Below are positions 9,797-18,425 of a DNA stretch of 64,000 nucleotides, one piece after another; the first letter of the stretch is position 1; every line of letters begins with the position of its first letter. The DNA is from Chitinophagaceae bacterium DXS (lineage in GTDB: Bacteria > Bacteroidota > Bacteroidia > Chitinophagales > Chitinophagaceae): positions 5,360,209 to 5,424,208 of the forward strand of contig CP128386.1 in NCBI GenBank assembly GCA_030345135.1. Reading direction: 5' to 3'. The notes beneath the pieces are model-generated. The model was not told the DNA's origin, made no database searches, and was given only the letters and a program-made list of their open reading frames with translations. A program made the position numbers and the translations under genes.

Positions 9797-9838
9797 CTTT
9801 AGGCTTTAGGCTTTGAGCTTTGAGCTTTAGGCTTTATC
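9797..9838. repeat. short degenerate tandem repeat of GCTTTAG/GCTTTGA
   Basis: Six units of 7 bases (AGCTTTAGGCTTTAGGCTTT…) run up to the stop of the lipoprotein gene. The reverse complement (CTTAAAGCCCAAAGCCTAAAGC) occurs at 50039-50060 next to the same CCGAAGCGAAGTTTTTTAAA sequence, so the tract belongs to repeat family B. Confidence 0.75.
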
Positions 9839-10313
9839 AGGGCTCTTTATGTGTTGTAGGCGTGTGCACAATGTCGAAATAAACTGATTTATCATCGTTG
9901 TTAGGATAAATCCTGTATGTAAACTCATCTTTTGTAAGTACAGTAATTTCAACAACACGGGTAAACAAAATAGCTCCGGCACTATCCCTGGCTACAATTG
10001 TACGGGTTTTTCCATCAGCAGGAACCGTCCAGTCGCCGTGCGTCTTGGGCGAATCATCAAGGTTGTACATAGTAAATGTTCCATCAGCCTTGAAATATGC
10101 AAAGCCTACAAAGTTAGATACGTTGGCATCTGTCAACGCTACATGCTCACCTTTATTGTTTTTTGCATTGGTTGTTTCCCAGGAAACACTTGCCAGCACT
10201 TCAGCCGGAGTTTGCGTTTTCTGTGGCTGATCACTGTCTTTACTGCAACCAATAAATAATGTAGTACAAAAAACTACCACAAAAGTCAACACAATCTTTT
10301 TAAAGTCATTCAT
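9837..10313 (-). CDS. lipoprotein with DUF4822-like domain
   Basis: This 158-residue protein begins with a lipoprotein signal (hydrophobic stretch then FIGC, Cys23), so it should be lipid-anchored on the outside of the inner membrane or in the outer membrane. The mature part (about 40-155) resembles DUF4822: SWETTNAKN, NFVGFAYFKADGTFTMYN, HGDWTV, DGKTRTIVARD and EFTYRIYPN-DDKSVYFDI. The function is unknown. The stop codon abuts the GCTTTAG repeat tract. Confidence 0.75.
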   Translation of the reverse strand: MNDFKKIVLTFVVVFCTTLFIGCSKDSDQPQKTQTPAEVLASVSWETTNAKNNKGEHVALTDANVSNFVGFAYFKADGTFTMYNLDDSPKTHGDWTVPADGKTRTIVARDSAGAILFTRVVEITVLTKDEFTYRIYPNNDDKSVYFDIVHTPTTHKEP

Positions 10314-10443
10314 ATTTTATACAATTTATTATGTGGCAAAAATATTTATGCCCTTTGCCAAGTCTTTGCTGTTTTCATCCCGGCACTTGTAAAATTTATA
10401 ACAACTCGGCTGCCTGGCTACAACAAAGTGCAGCAGCTATTTT

Positions 10444-11655
10444 CTAAAACACAATATTTCCTCTATGGATCAATGACTTCACCGGTGAAATACGGGACAC
10501 CGCTTCGGCCGAACAGGAGGCTGCTATCAGTACCATATCAGCGTCATCTCCCGCTTTAGGCCATTGTTGCATCCCATTATCGTCTAATGGCAGTATATAA
10601 CGTGTTGCAAAAGCCAGGGTCCGGGACAATTGCCATTCAGTAGAGTAGCCATACAATTCTGCTATAAGGTGTGCCTTTTGAAGCATATTGCCTGAACCAA
10701 AAGTGTTCCAGTGATCCTGTATATTATCATTGCCGATCAATACTTCCACTCCGTATTTTCTTAGCGTTGGAATTGGCATGATGGTGTCGCCGAACGGAAC
10801 AGAAGACACAATCCCTACACCGGCATAAGCAAGACGTTCCGCAATCTTTTCAATTTCCGAATCACTCAAATGCCCCAAAGCAAATGCATGACTGACATAG
10901 GTTTTCCCTTTTAGCGGTGGGTTTTCCATGGCCTTATCAATCAGGAATTCGATGGTTTTTATTCCGCTTTCTCCCCTTTCATGCAGGTGAAGATCAATGC
11001 CCTTATTATTGTCCAATGCAAGCTGCGTAATCAGCTCCATTGGTTTCTCCACACTTCCGTCAACTGAATAAGGATCAACTCCCCCAATAAAACCCACAGC
11101 ATCCAGTTTGGCGACTTCCTTTAAAAGAGATTCTGTATGCGTATAATAGATACCGTGCTGGGGAAAGGCAACCAATTCAGCGTCCAGTATTTTTTTCTTA
11201 TGCTGCAACACTTCTTCCAGGTGATTCAGGGACTCGAAACCAGATGTGGGATCAATATTAACATGTGAACGGATGAAATGTGTACCATATGATTGAAGGA
11301 AATCAATCATTCTTCCTGTTCGCTCTTCTGAAGTATTCAGCCATTCCGGAATCATCTTCTGTTCATAAGCAATCATATCCTTTACCGTCCTTCTTTTCGC
11401 CGAAACTGCCTGCCATGGCAAACCGAAAAGCATTTTATCGAGATGCCCATGCATATCCTTAAATGCAGGCAGCATGAGCCTACCCTTCGCATCTATTGCA
11501 TCTATCGCTGCATCATTGGGTTTAATGTTCTTTATTTTCCCATCTTCTACTTCAATGCAAAAAAGATCAGTTTTCGTTTTTACTACTTCTCCGTCTTCGT
11601 ATTCAAAACCCGTTTCCAGTAAAACATTCTTCAGTATATATGTTTGATTTTCCAT
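10444..11655 (-). CDS. cytosine-deaminase-like amidohydrolase, cytosolic paralogue
   Basis: The 403-residue protein belongs to the metal-dependent amidohydrolase superfamily, close to cytosine deaminase and its relatives. The metal-binding HxH is in MLPAFKDMHGHLDK; a second His set is in GIDLHLHERGESG; a further His is in YVSHAFALG; the catalytic Asp lies in IGNDNIQDHW, which matches the GxDxxxDxW of cytosine deaminases. The likely reaction is hydrolytic deamination or ring opening of a heterocycle; the substrate is unknown. No signal peptide is present. The gene is divergent from a Tat-exported paralogue, to which it is similar from residue 1 (YILKNVLLETGFEY) to the end (SRISPVKSLI). Confidence 0.87.
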   Translation of the reverse strand: MENQTYILKNVLLETGFEYEDGEVVKTKTDLFCIEVEDGKIKNIKPNDAAIDAIDAKGRLMLPAFKDMHGHLDKMLFGLPWQAVSAKRRTVKDMIAYEQKMIPEWLNTSEERTGRMIDFLQSYGTHFIRSHVNIDPTSGFESLNHLEEVLQHKKKILDAELVAFPQHGIYYTHTESLLKEVAKLDAVGFIGGVDPYSVDGSVEKPMELITQLALDNNKGIDLHLHERGESGIKTIEFLIDKAMENPPLKGKTYVSHAFALGHLSDSEIEKIAERLAYAGVGIVSSVPFGDTIMPIPTLRKYGVEVLIGNDNIQDHWNTFGSGNMLQKAHLIAELYGYSTEWQLSRTLAFATRYILPLDDNGMQQWPKAGDDADMVLIAASCSAEAVSRISPVKSLIHRGNIVF

Positions 11656-11727
11656 TTTGTATTAACAATTCACTGCGGCAAAGTAAAGTTTGTTTTTAGC
11701 CAATGCTTTGCGAAATCCATCCTGATG

Positions 11728-11774
11728 CTTGAAAGATTTATCATTTTACTTTAAAGTGTGATAAATCTTTCAAG
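11728..11774. promoter_or_regulatory. perfect 16-bp inverted repeat between divergent amidohydrolase genes
   Basis: CTTGAAAGATTTATCA (11728-11743) is matched exactly by TGATAAATCTTTCAAG (11759-11774). The 15-base spacer contains the palindrome ACTTTAAAGT. The structure sits in the middle of the 187-bp divergent intergenic region, 42 bases before the -7-like box of the + strand gene. It is a good candidate for a two-site operator controlling both genes, or for a cruciform at the centre of an inverted duplication. Confidence 0.7.
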
Positions 11775-11815
11775 AGTTGGAATGAATCCTACACACAGCA
11801 CAGCGTACCATCAAC

Positions 11816-11823
11816 TACTTTTG
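11816..11823 (+). promoter_or_regulatory. Bacteroidota-type -7 box upstream of the Tat amidohydrolase
   Basis: TACTTTTG matches the TAnnTTTG consensus of the Bacteroidota housekeeping sigma factor and lies 19 bases before the ATG at 11843. No clear TTG -33 box is found at the usual distance, so the promoter may depend on an activator, perhaps acting at the inverted repeat upstream. Confidence 0.4.
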
Positions 11824-11842
11824 TCTCAAATATTTTCAGGCT

Positions 11843-13192
11843 ATGCGTAAATCAAAGATCTCCCGCAAGGATTTTTTGAAAAAAACCGGATTAAGTTTTG
11901 CAGGAACGGCTTTTGTGCCCGGACTATTGAAGGCTACAGGTGTTTCAGCCCAACCTCCAGCAGACAAAGGAAACAAGCACATGGATAAAGATTATTCTTT
12001 AAAAAATGTAAGGCTGGAAACAGGATTCGAGTACGATGGTGATGAAGTTATTCATACCAAAACCGGATTGTTTTCTGTTGCCATCAGTAATGGAAAAATC
12101 AAAAGCATTTCTGATAACACGCCCAATGATTCCCGCGCCATTGATGCTAAGGGACTATTGATGCTTCCGGCATTTAAGGATATGCATATCCACCTGGATA
12201 AAACTTTCTATGGCGGCCCGTGGCAGGCTGCAAAGCGAAGAACCGGCGGTGTAAAAGGCATGATTGCACTGGAGCAGCAAATTTTGCCGGAGATGCTGAA
12301 AACATCCACAGATCACGCGGAAAAACTGATTGAATTACTTCAGTCAAAGGGTACTTCATTTGCAAGAAGCCACGTAAATATTGAACCTACCTCAAAACTA
12401 CAATCGCTAAAAAATCTACAAAAAGCGCTTGAAAATAAAAAAGATAGTTTTGGAGCAGAGCTTGTAGCATTTCCTCAGCATGGCGTTTTTTATACTGATT
12501 CAGTTCCCTACCTGAAAGATGCTGCACAAATGAATATTGATTTTATTGGTGGCGTAGATCCTTACTCCATTGATGGATCTATTGAAAAAACAATCGATTT
12601 TACAGTTCAGCTGGCGCTGGATAATAACAAAGGAATAGATATTCATTTGCATGAATCCGGAGAATCGGGATTGAAAACAGTTGAATACCTGATTAAAAAA
12701 GTAAATGAAAATCCTGCGCTAAAGAAAAAGACTTTTATAAGCCACTGTTTTGTTTTAGGAAAACTGGAAAAACCCAAGCAGGAAGAAATAGCAGAACAAT
12801 TGGGCGCCGCTAATATAGGCATCGTATCTACCATACCATTTGGCGGATTAATTATGCCGATACCCACATTGTACAAACACAATGTTACAGTGCTAACGGG
12901 TAACGACAGCATCATTGACCACTGGAATACATTTGGAAGCGGAAGTGTACTACAAAAAGCCAACCTTATGGCACAACTCTACGGTTATTCTACCGAGTTT
13001 TTGTTATCAAGAAGTTTAAAACTGGCAACAGCTAACATACTTCCATTAGATGACAAAGGTGTGCAACAATGGCCAAAAGCAGGCGATGCTGCCGATATGG
13101 TACTTATTGATGCAAGTTGTTCGGCAGAAGCTGTTTCAAGAATATCGCCGGTGAAATCATTGATAACCAAAGGAAATATTGTGTATCAATGA
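11843..13192 (+). CDS. cytosine-deaminase-like amidohydrolase with Tat signal
   Basis: This 449-residue protein is the paralogue of the divergent cytosolic gene, with an added N-terminal export signal of about 38 residues: SRKDFLKKTG followed by a hydrophobic stretch and a Val-Ser-Ala-Gln cleavage-like site, typical of Tat substrates. The catalytic domain keeps all motifs: MHIHLDKTFYGG, GIDIHLHESGESG, FISHCFVLG and TGNDSIIDHW. It should fold with its metal in the cytoplasm and act in the periplasm. The pair implies the same type of substrate can be attacked on both sides of the inner membrane (inference). A hairpin terminator lies 230 bases downstream. Confidence 0.88.
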   Translation: MRKSKISRKDFLKKTGLSFAGTAFVPGLLKATGVSAQPPADKGNKHMDKDYSLKNVRLETGFEYDGDEVIHTKTGLFSVAISNGKIKSISDNTPNDSRAIDAKGLLMLPAFKDMHIHLDKTFYGGPWQAAKRRTGGVKGMIALEQQILPEMLKTSTDHAEKLIELLQSKGTSFARSHVNIEPTSKLQSLKNLQKALENKKDSFGAELVAFPQHGVFYTDSVPYLKDAAQMNIDFIGGVDPYSIDGSIEKTIDFTVQLALDNNKGIDIHLHESGESGLKTVEYLIKKVNENPALKKKTFISHCFVLGKLEKPKQEEIAEQLGAANIGIVSTIPFGGLIMPIPTLYKHNVTVLTGNDSIIDHWNTFGSGSVLQKANLMAQLYGYSTEFLLSRSLKLATANILPLDDKGVQQWPKAGDAADMVLIDASCSAEAVSRISPVKSLITKGNIVYQ

Positions 13193-13776
13193 TCACCAAA
13201 TAGCATTCATCGATTGTCAGGCGAATCCGGGCCGCGCCATTCAAAACGCAAGAGGTTTTCACCTGTAATGCGACTGCTCAAAGTATTTGTAATAAATGGT
13301 GCTTCAATCTTGCTAATTTAAATGTTCCGGCGAGACTTTTTTTATGCGCATTTCATAAACCAAACGCTAACATAATTGTTGTTAATAATGGAATCGAAAT
13401 ATTTCTTTTAAAAAAAAGAATCGGAAAGGCTTGCCTCTTTGGGTAAGCCTTTTTAATGTAAACGTCACTCATATCACTCCGATCTATCCATTTATTTCTG
13501 AACTGCCAGCCGGAAGCATGAAACCGTAGATTCATGTTCTTTGAAAATTTTGTCCCGGAGCAAAGATATACCGCAGAGTAAGTTAAGAAACAGTTTTGTT
13601 AGCCGCTCTGCTCATTGGAAGACAAGGCCATTTGTTTGGGAAATGCATATTATTCAAAGGCGTTTCGTTAATTGAAAAAGACTTATTAATTTGATAGAGG
13701 ATATGACGATATGATCTTTTCCTGCAACTTTTGACGAAGTAAATTCCCGTTTTTTAATACATTATCTGAAAGAAAA
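13193..13776. other. intergenic stretch of about 580 bp with a terminator
   Basis: No supported coding frame is present. The main feature is the terminator hairpin at 13425-13454. The last 90 bases before the ATG at 13777 probably hold the promoter of the Tat alpha/beta hydrolase; CAACTTTTG at 13725-13733 is only a weak -7 match. Confidence 0.5.
13425..13454 (+). terminator. intrinsic terminator hairpin
   Basis: AAAGGCTTGCC pairs with GGTAAGCCTTT (one G-T wobble) around a short TCTTTG loop, and the T run continues after the stem. It probably ends transcription from the Tat amidohydrolase gene. Confidence 0.7.
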
Positions 13777-14835
13777 ATGACGAAAACAAAATACAGCCGG
13801 CGTCATTTCCTGGGCGCTGCAACGATGTCATTGGGTGCCGCTGAATTTGCGATGATTGGTTTAGCCGGTGCAGCACAATTTCCTGATCAAAATCAATCGC
13901 AGGCCATGAAGAATCGTTTTGAAACAAACGCATCCATTGGTCCGATAAAGCAAGTTAATGCCGGTCTTCTAAGTGTCGGATATGCAGAATCGGGTCCTCA
14001 AAACGGAACTCCGGTCATTCTTCTTCATGGCTGGCCTTACGATATTTACAGCTATGCCAATGTACAACCAGTATTGGTATCAGCCGGTTACAGGGTGATA
14101 ATCCCCTATTTACGCGGCTATGGCACAACGCGCTTTTTGTCCGACGAAACAATGCGTAACGGACAGCAATCTGTGCTTGCCGTTGATGTGATCAATTTAA
14201 TGAACGCGCTCAGTATCACGAAAGCAATCGTCGCTGGTTTTGACTGGGGGGCACGTACAGCAAACATACTAGCTGCCTTATGGCCGGAGCGATGCAAGGC
14301 ACTGGTATCTGTAAGCGGCTATTTGATCGGCAACCAGAAGGCAGGGATGAACCCATTGCCTCCTGCAAGTGAACTTCAGTGGTGGTATCAATATTATTTT
14401 GCTACAGAGCGCGGCCGCGCGGGTTATGAGAAATACAGGCATGACTTTGCCAAACTCATCTGGAAGATTGCTTCCCCACAATGGAATTTTGACGATGCTA
14501 CGTTCGATCAAACGGCAGCATCTTTCGACAACCCTGACCATGTAGCCATTGTGATACACAATTACAGATGGCGGCTGGGCATTGCACAAGGTGAATCCCA
14601 ATATGATGATTTGGAAAAAAGGCTTGCGGAAGGGCCTATTATTACAGTGCCCACGATCACGCTTGAAGGTGATGCCAATGGGGCGCCTCACCCTGAAAGC
14701 ACCGCCTACGCCAATAAATTTTCAGGCAAATATTCGCACAAGATCATAACAGGTGGCATCGGCCATAATCTACCCCAGGAAGCGCCAAAAGCATTTGCGG
14801 AAGCAGTAATCGAAGCCGATAATTATTCTAAATAG
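13777..14835 (+). CDS. Tat-exported alpha/beta hydrolase, epoxide hydrolase/dehalogenase type (copy 1)
   Basis: The 352-residue protein starts with a Tat signal (SRRHFLGAA plus a hydrophobic stretch to about residue 33). The alpha/beta hydrolase domain has the oxyanion-hole HGWP (residues 84-87), an Asp nucleophile in AGFDWGAR (Asp156), and the catalytic His in GGIGHNLPQEAP near the C-terminus. An Asp nucleophile with HGWP points to epoxide hydrolases or dehalogenases rather than esterases. The second half is almost identical to the gene at 33820-34875, whereas the first third is clearly diverged, which suggests gene conversion. It is the first of several hydrolase genes in the same direction, but large gaps argue against one operon. 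Confidence 0.88.
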   Translation: MTKTKYSRRHFLGAATMSLGAAEFAMIGLAGAAQFPDQNQSQAMKNRFETNASIGPIKQVNAGLLSVGYAESGPQNGTPVILLHGWPYDIYSYANVQPVLVSAGYRVIIPYLRGYGTTRFLSDETMRNGQQSVLAVDVINLMNALSITKAIVAGFDWGARTANILAALWPERCKALVSVSGYLIGNQKAGMNPLPPASELQWWYQYYFATERGRAGYEKYRHDFAKLIWKIASPQWNFDDATFDQTAASFDNPDHVAIVIHNYRWRLGIAQGESQYDDLEKRLAEGPIITVPTITLEGDANGAPHPESTAYANKFSGKYSHKIITGGIGHNLPQEAPKAFAEAVIEADNYSK

Positions 14836-15671
14836 CTTGTTGTAGAAATTGGCAATGACGCGTTCCCGAACCACTGGGTAAATCTCTATGTTTAGATGAC
14901 TTTATTTTCCCTGATACAACATCATTTAAGAAAGGCTTTGACACCGGGCTTAACACTTACAAATAAATAAACAATTAAAAAACAGAGGGTAAGCTGAATC
15001 AACGGAATCATGAAGAATCGGGTTATATCATGCATTGCACCATATTCCTGCAACAGAGGCCGGTACCGGATGCCGGAAGCAACACCGGCGGGCATATTCA
15101 GTTTCCCAAGCAATTGTACAGTCTGCAACCGGGATCGAATTGATAGAGGCATCTTTAAAAAAAACATTGCATATATATTGAGAATGAGTTTAAGCATGTT
15201 CGTTTATTTCGATAATACTCAGCTGACGCTGAGTAAGAATTTTGTTACCACACAAAATTATTTTCACACCACTCCCGTTTCAATGGACGAATGATGCGGA
15301 ATGTTGCGCGGATTACCCGCGGATAATTTACATGCACAGATCTTTTTAATGGAAAGTATTATACATCATTGGCACACTCGGTCGATAAGATTATCGCACG
15401 ATAAAGCATACGCTAATAATACAGCTTTTCCATCGGGCTTAGTTTCGATCTTTTATTTGCGGCCCGAAAGATTCCCCACACCAGAATAGTTGACTTGTTG
15501 CTTCGTGACTATTGAGTACAGGATTGCTTTATTCATACAATTTATAGCACCGTTCTGTCATTGCTTCCGCTATCCGGCATGAATAGCTTTGCCTTCGTAT
15601 TTAAAACAAACTGTTGTAGTTGATCAGTCATCAACTTTCAGTTAACAATTTATCATCATAAAATTTAAACA
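14836..15671. other. gene-free stretch of about 835 bp
   Basis: Open frames of about 90 codons on both strands between 14922 and 15294 overlap each other and show no family signature or signal of selection that I can see. No repeat of the families found elsewhere is present. The promoter for the epoxide hydrolase gene must lie near the right end. Confidence 0.45.
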
Positions 15672-16964
15672 ATGAAAAGAAGCAGAATGACTCTTGCGAT
15701 ATTATTGTTGGTAAACGTTTTACTAATGCAAGGAGTAACAAGCACCGCGCAAACCGGTCCCAATATCAGCACAGTCACAAACGAATCTATACGACCGTTC
15801 CAGGTGCATTTTCCGCAGGAACAACTTAACGGTCTGCGCCAACGTATTCAGGCTACCAGGTGGCCCGCGCAGGAAACTGTAAATGATGCATCACAGGGCG
15901 TACAACTTGCCACAATGCAAAAACTAGCGAAATATTGGTCAACGGATTATGACTGGCGAAAAGTGGAAGCCAGGTTAAATGCCTTACCTCAATTCATTAC
16001 AACAATAGATGGAGTTGATATTCATTTCATTCATGTCCGTTCCAGGTATCCGAATGCATTGCCCATCATTATCACACACGGATGGCCGGGCTCTGTTATA
16101 GAGCAGATGAAGATCATAGGTCCGCTCACAGATCCTGTTGCCTATGGTGGTAAAGCGGAAGATGCTTTTGATGTAGTGATTCCTTCACTTCCCGGCCACG
16201 GTTTTTCAGGCAAACCCACTACTACTGGCTGGGAACCGGTACACATTGCAAAAGCATGGATAGAGTTGATGAGGCGACTTGGCTACAAAAAATATGTAGC
16301 ACAAGGCGGTGACTGGGGAAATGCAGTTTCCGAGATTATGGCGCTAATGGCACCTCCTGAATTGCTTGGCATTCATACCAATATGCCGGCAACCGTTCCG
16401 GCTGATATTTCAAAAGCTCTGGCATCAGGAACTGTTCCGCCCGATCTCTCAGCCGATGAACTGAACGCTTACAAACAGCTCGGCTTTTTTTATAGCAAGG
16501 GTTTGGGCTATGCCCAGGAAATGGGTCTTCGACCACAAACACTTTATGGTATAGGAGATTCACCCATCGGTCTTGCTGCCTGGATGCTTGACCACGATGA
16601 TCTTAGCTATAAGCTGATTGCAAGCGTGTTCGATGGAAAAACGGAAGGTCTTACCCGTGATGATATCCTTGACAATATTACCTTGTATTGGCTTACAAAC
16701 ACGGCTGTTACTTCTGCACGGCTTTACTGGGAAACCTTTCAGCTTCCAAAGGCCGGCTTTTTTGATCCACGCGGGGTAAAGATCCCTGTTGCCGTAAGCG
16801 TGTTCCCTGATGAGATATACGCAGCTCCCAAAAACTGGGCAGAGAAGGCTTATGCCAAACTTATATACTATCAGAAACATGACAAAGGTGGTCACTTCGC
16901 CGCATGGGAACAACCGCTGCTCCTTACAGAAGATCTTCGGGCAGCATTTAAATCACTGCGTTGA
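15672..16964 (+). CDS. exported epoxide hydrolase (EHN domain type)
   Basis: This 430-residue protein has a Sec signal peptide (about 1-26, ending STAQ), an N-terminal epoxide-hydrolase domain (about 38-150, with RPFQVHFPQEQLNGLRQRI, TRWP and YDWRKVEARLN) and an alpha/beta hydrolase core. Motifs are HGWPGS (136-141), LPGHGFS, the nucleophile in GGDWG (Asp214), and the His in GGHFAAWEQP near the C-terminus. This is the arrangement of microsomal-type epoxide hydrolases, which open epoxides to diols by way of an aspartyl ester. The protein is predicted to be periplasmic. A hairpin terminator follows about 40 bases after the stop. Confidence 0.9.
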   Translation: MKRSRMTLAILLLVNVLLMQGVTSTAQTGPNISTVTNESIRPFQVHFPQEQLNGLRQRIQATRWPAQETVNDASQGVQLATMQKLAKYWSTDYDWRKVEARLNALPQFITTIDGVDIHFIHVRSRYPNALPIIITHGWPGSVIEQMKIIGPLTDPVAYGGKAEDAFDVVIPSLPGHGFSGKPTTTGWEPVHIAKAWIELMRRLGYKKYVAQGGDWGNAVSEIMALMAPPELLGIHTNMPATVPADISKALASGTVPPDLSADELNAYKQLGFFYSKGLGYAQEMGLRPQTLYGIGDSPIGLAAWMLDHDDLSYKLIASVFDGKTEGLTRDDILDNITLYWLTNTAVTSARLYWETFQLPKAGFFDPRGVKIPVAVSVFPDEIYAAPKNWAEKAYAKLIYYQKHDKGGHFAAWEQPLLLTEDLRAAFKSLR

Positions 16965-17441
16965 TTTCAGCCAGCAGCATCAAATAAACTAATAAAACCA
17001 AACATAGCCGTCACGCTTTTTGGCGAGGCGGCTATGTCGTTTAAATGTGAGCTGACCGATAAAATGTATTACTCAATAAACGCATCATCAGGCAATGATG
17101 ATGCAATAAAATTTAGGCAAGTATCATGCGTTAAACGCACCGTCGTTATTTGCTGCTTTTAATCTCCGGTTCTTTCTTATTGCGTATCCGATAGCGTTTT
17201 CCAACAAGAGCTATTTAGCCGATATAGTCGCAAAGGTCCTGTTTATACAATACATAACATCATTCCGTCATTGCCTTCGGCGCGCCGTGATAATAGTTTT
17301 GTCAACGGATTTCATTAAACAAAAACAGCTTTTGCAGATGATCACAAATGGCTCACAGTCATTAAAAAAAGAGAAAGAAATCAAACCTGCCGGATGGTCC
17401 TCTTGTAAGATCTGTTTATCAAAATTTTAAAAAAAACATGT
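16965..17441. other. intergenic stretch of about 475 bp with a terminator
   Basis: It holds the hairpin at 17002-17037 and no supported gene. The remainder is AT-rich and should contain the promoter of the hydrolase at 17442. Confidence 0.5.
17002..17037 (+). terminator. stem-loop after the epoxide hydrolase gene
   Basis: ACATAGCCG pairs with CGGCTATGT over 9 bp, and the loop contains a further CGC/GCG stem. No long T run follows, so it may work as a transcript-end stabiliser or a weak terminator. Confidence 0.55.
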
Positions 17442-18353
17442 ATGAAACGTTCATTTTTCAGCGCACTAATTATTCTAAGTGCATTACTCACAAGCATTAA
17501 TTCCTGGTCTGCAGGTACAGGCAGCAGGAACGAATCAGGAAACACTAAAACAGTAAATGTCAACAATGCAAACATCGCGTATCGCATCTATGGTGATAAA
17601 GAAGGAATTCCGATAGTTCTGTTGTCACCGCTGGGATCATCGATGGACGACTGGGATCCCGCAGTCATCAATGGGCTTACCAGGAATTCGCCAGTTGTAG
17701 TTTTTGATGAAAAGGGAGTTGGCAGCTCCTCGGGAAAAACGCCGGCAACAATTGCAGAAATGGCTACTGACGCGATTGCTTTCATCAAGACATTGGGATA
17801 TCCGAAAGTGAATCTGCTGGGATTCTCAATGGGAGGTTTTGTTGCTCAGCAAATTGTTGAGACCGAACCACAATGGGTAAACAAACTGATCCTGGTTGGT
17901 ACTGGTCCCCAGGGATCTGAAGGACTTTCAGAAGTAGGCAACAAAATTTCATCCATTGCGAACCTGCCTCCGGAAGAACAATTCCTCCAATCTTTATTTA
18001 CTCCTACAGAACAAAGCAGACAATCAGGTAAAGAATCATTTGCACGTATCTCAGCAAAAAAAGAAGGCCGCGATCTTCCGCTTTCACAGGAAGCTTTCGT
18101 TGCTGAGCTAACTGCCGTTCTCGGATGGGCTCAACCTGATTCAGCAGCCTTCGCCCGTTCAACAGGTGTAACCACACATACATTGATCGTCGCAGGCAAA
18201 AATGACTTATTGGTGCCGATTGTCAATCCATTCAAACTATATCAGGCAATGCCAAACTCACGCCTGCTTCTTTTGCCGGATGCCGGTCACGGCGTTATGT
18301 TTCAATACCCGGACCTGTTCGTTCAGGAAGCGGAAAACTTTCTAAAAAATTAA
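17442..18353 (+). CDS. exported alpha/beta hydrolase, serine type (paralogue 1)
   Basis: This 303-residue protein has a Sec signal peptide (about 1-24). The core has the nucleophile elbow GFSMGG (Ser129), an acid in VAGKNDLLVP and the His in PDAGHGVMFQYP, so the Ser-Asp-His triad is complete. The strand before the oxyanion region reads PIVLLSPLGSSMDDWDP in place of the usual HG motif, a feature shared with the next gene. The substrate is unknown. The two genes are close paralogues in tandem with a 72-base gap, probably one transcript by local duplication. Confidence 0.88.
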   Translation: MKRSFFSALIILSALLTSINSWSAGTGSRNESGNTKTVNVNNANIAYRIYGDKEGIPIVLLSPLGSSMDDWDPAVINGLTRNSPVVVFDEKGVGSSSGKTPATIAEMATDAIAFIKTLGYPKVNLLGFSMGGFVAQQIVETEPQWVNKLILVGTGPQGSEGLSEVGNKISSIANLPPEEQFLQSLFTPTEQSRQSGKESFARISAKKEGRDLPLSQEAFVAELTAVLGWAQPDSAAFARSTGVTTHTLIVAGKNDLLVPIVNPFKLYQAMPNSRLLLLPDAGHGVMFQYPDLFVQEAENFLKN

Positions 18354-18425
18354 GAGGTGGTTAATCAGACTGATCACTCTTTGTAATAAAAAATGCATTA
18401 TCAAAAACAATTAAAAATTTAAGCA

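Noticed and set aside
14922-15197. 91-codon minus-strand frame with two hydrophobic stretches
   Set aside because: No homologous family recognised, overlapped by a similar frame on the + strand, and no sensible leader; not enough to call a gene.
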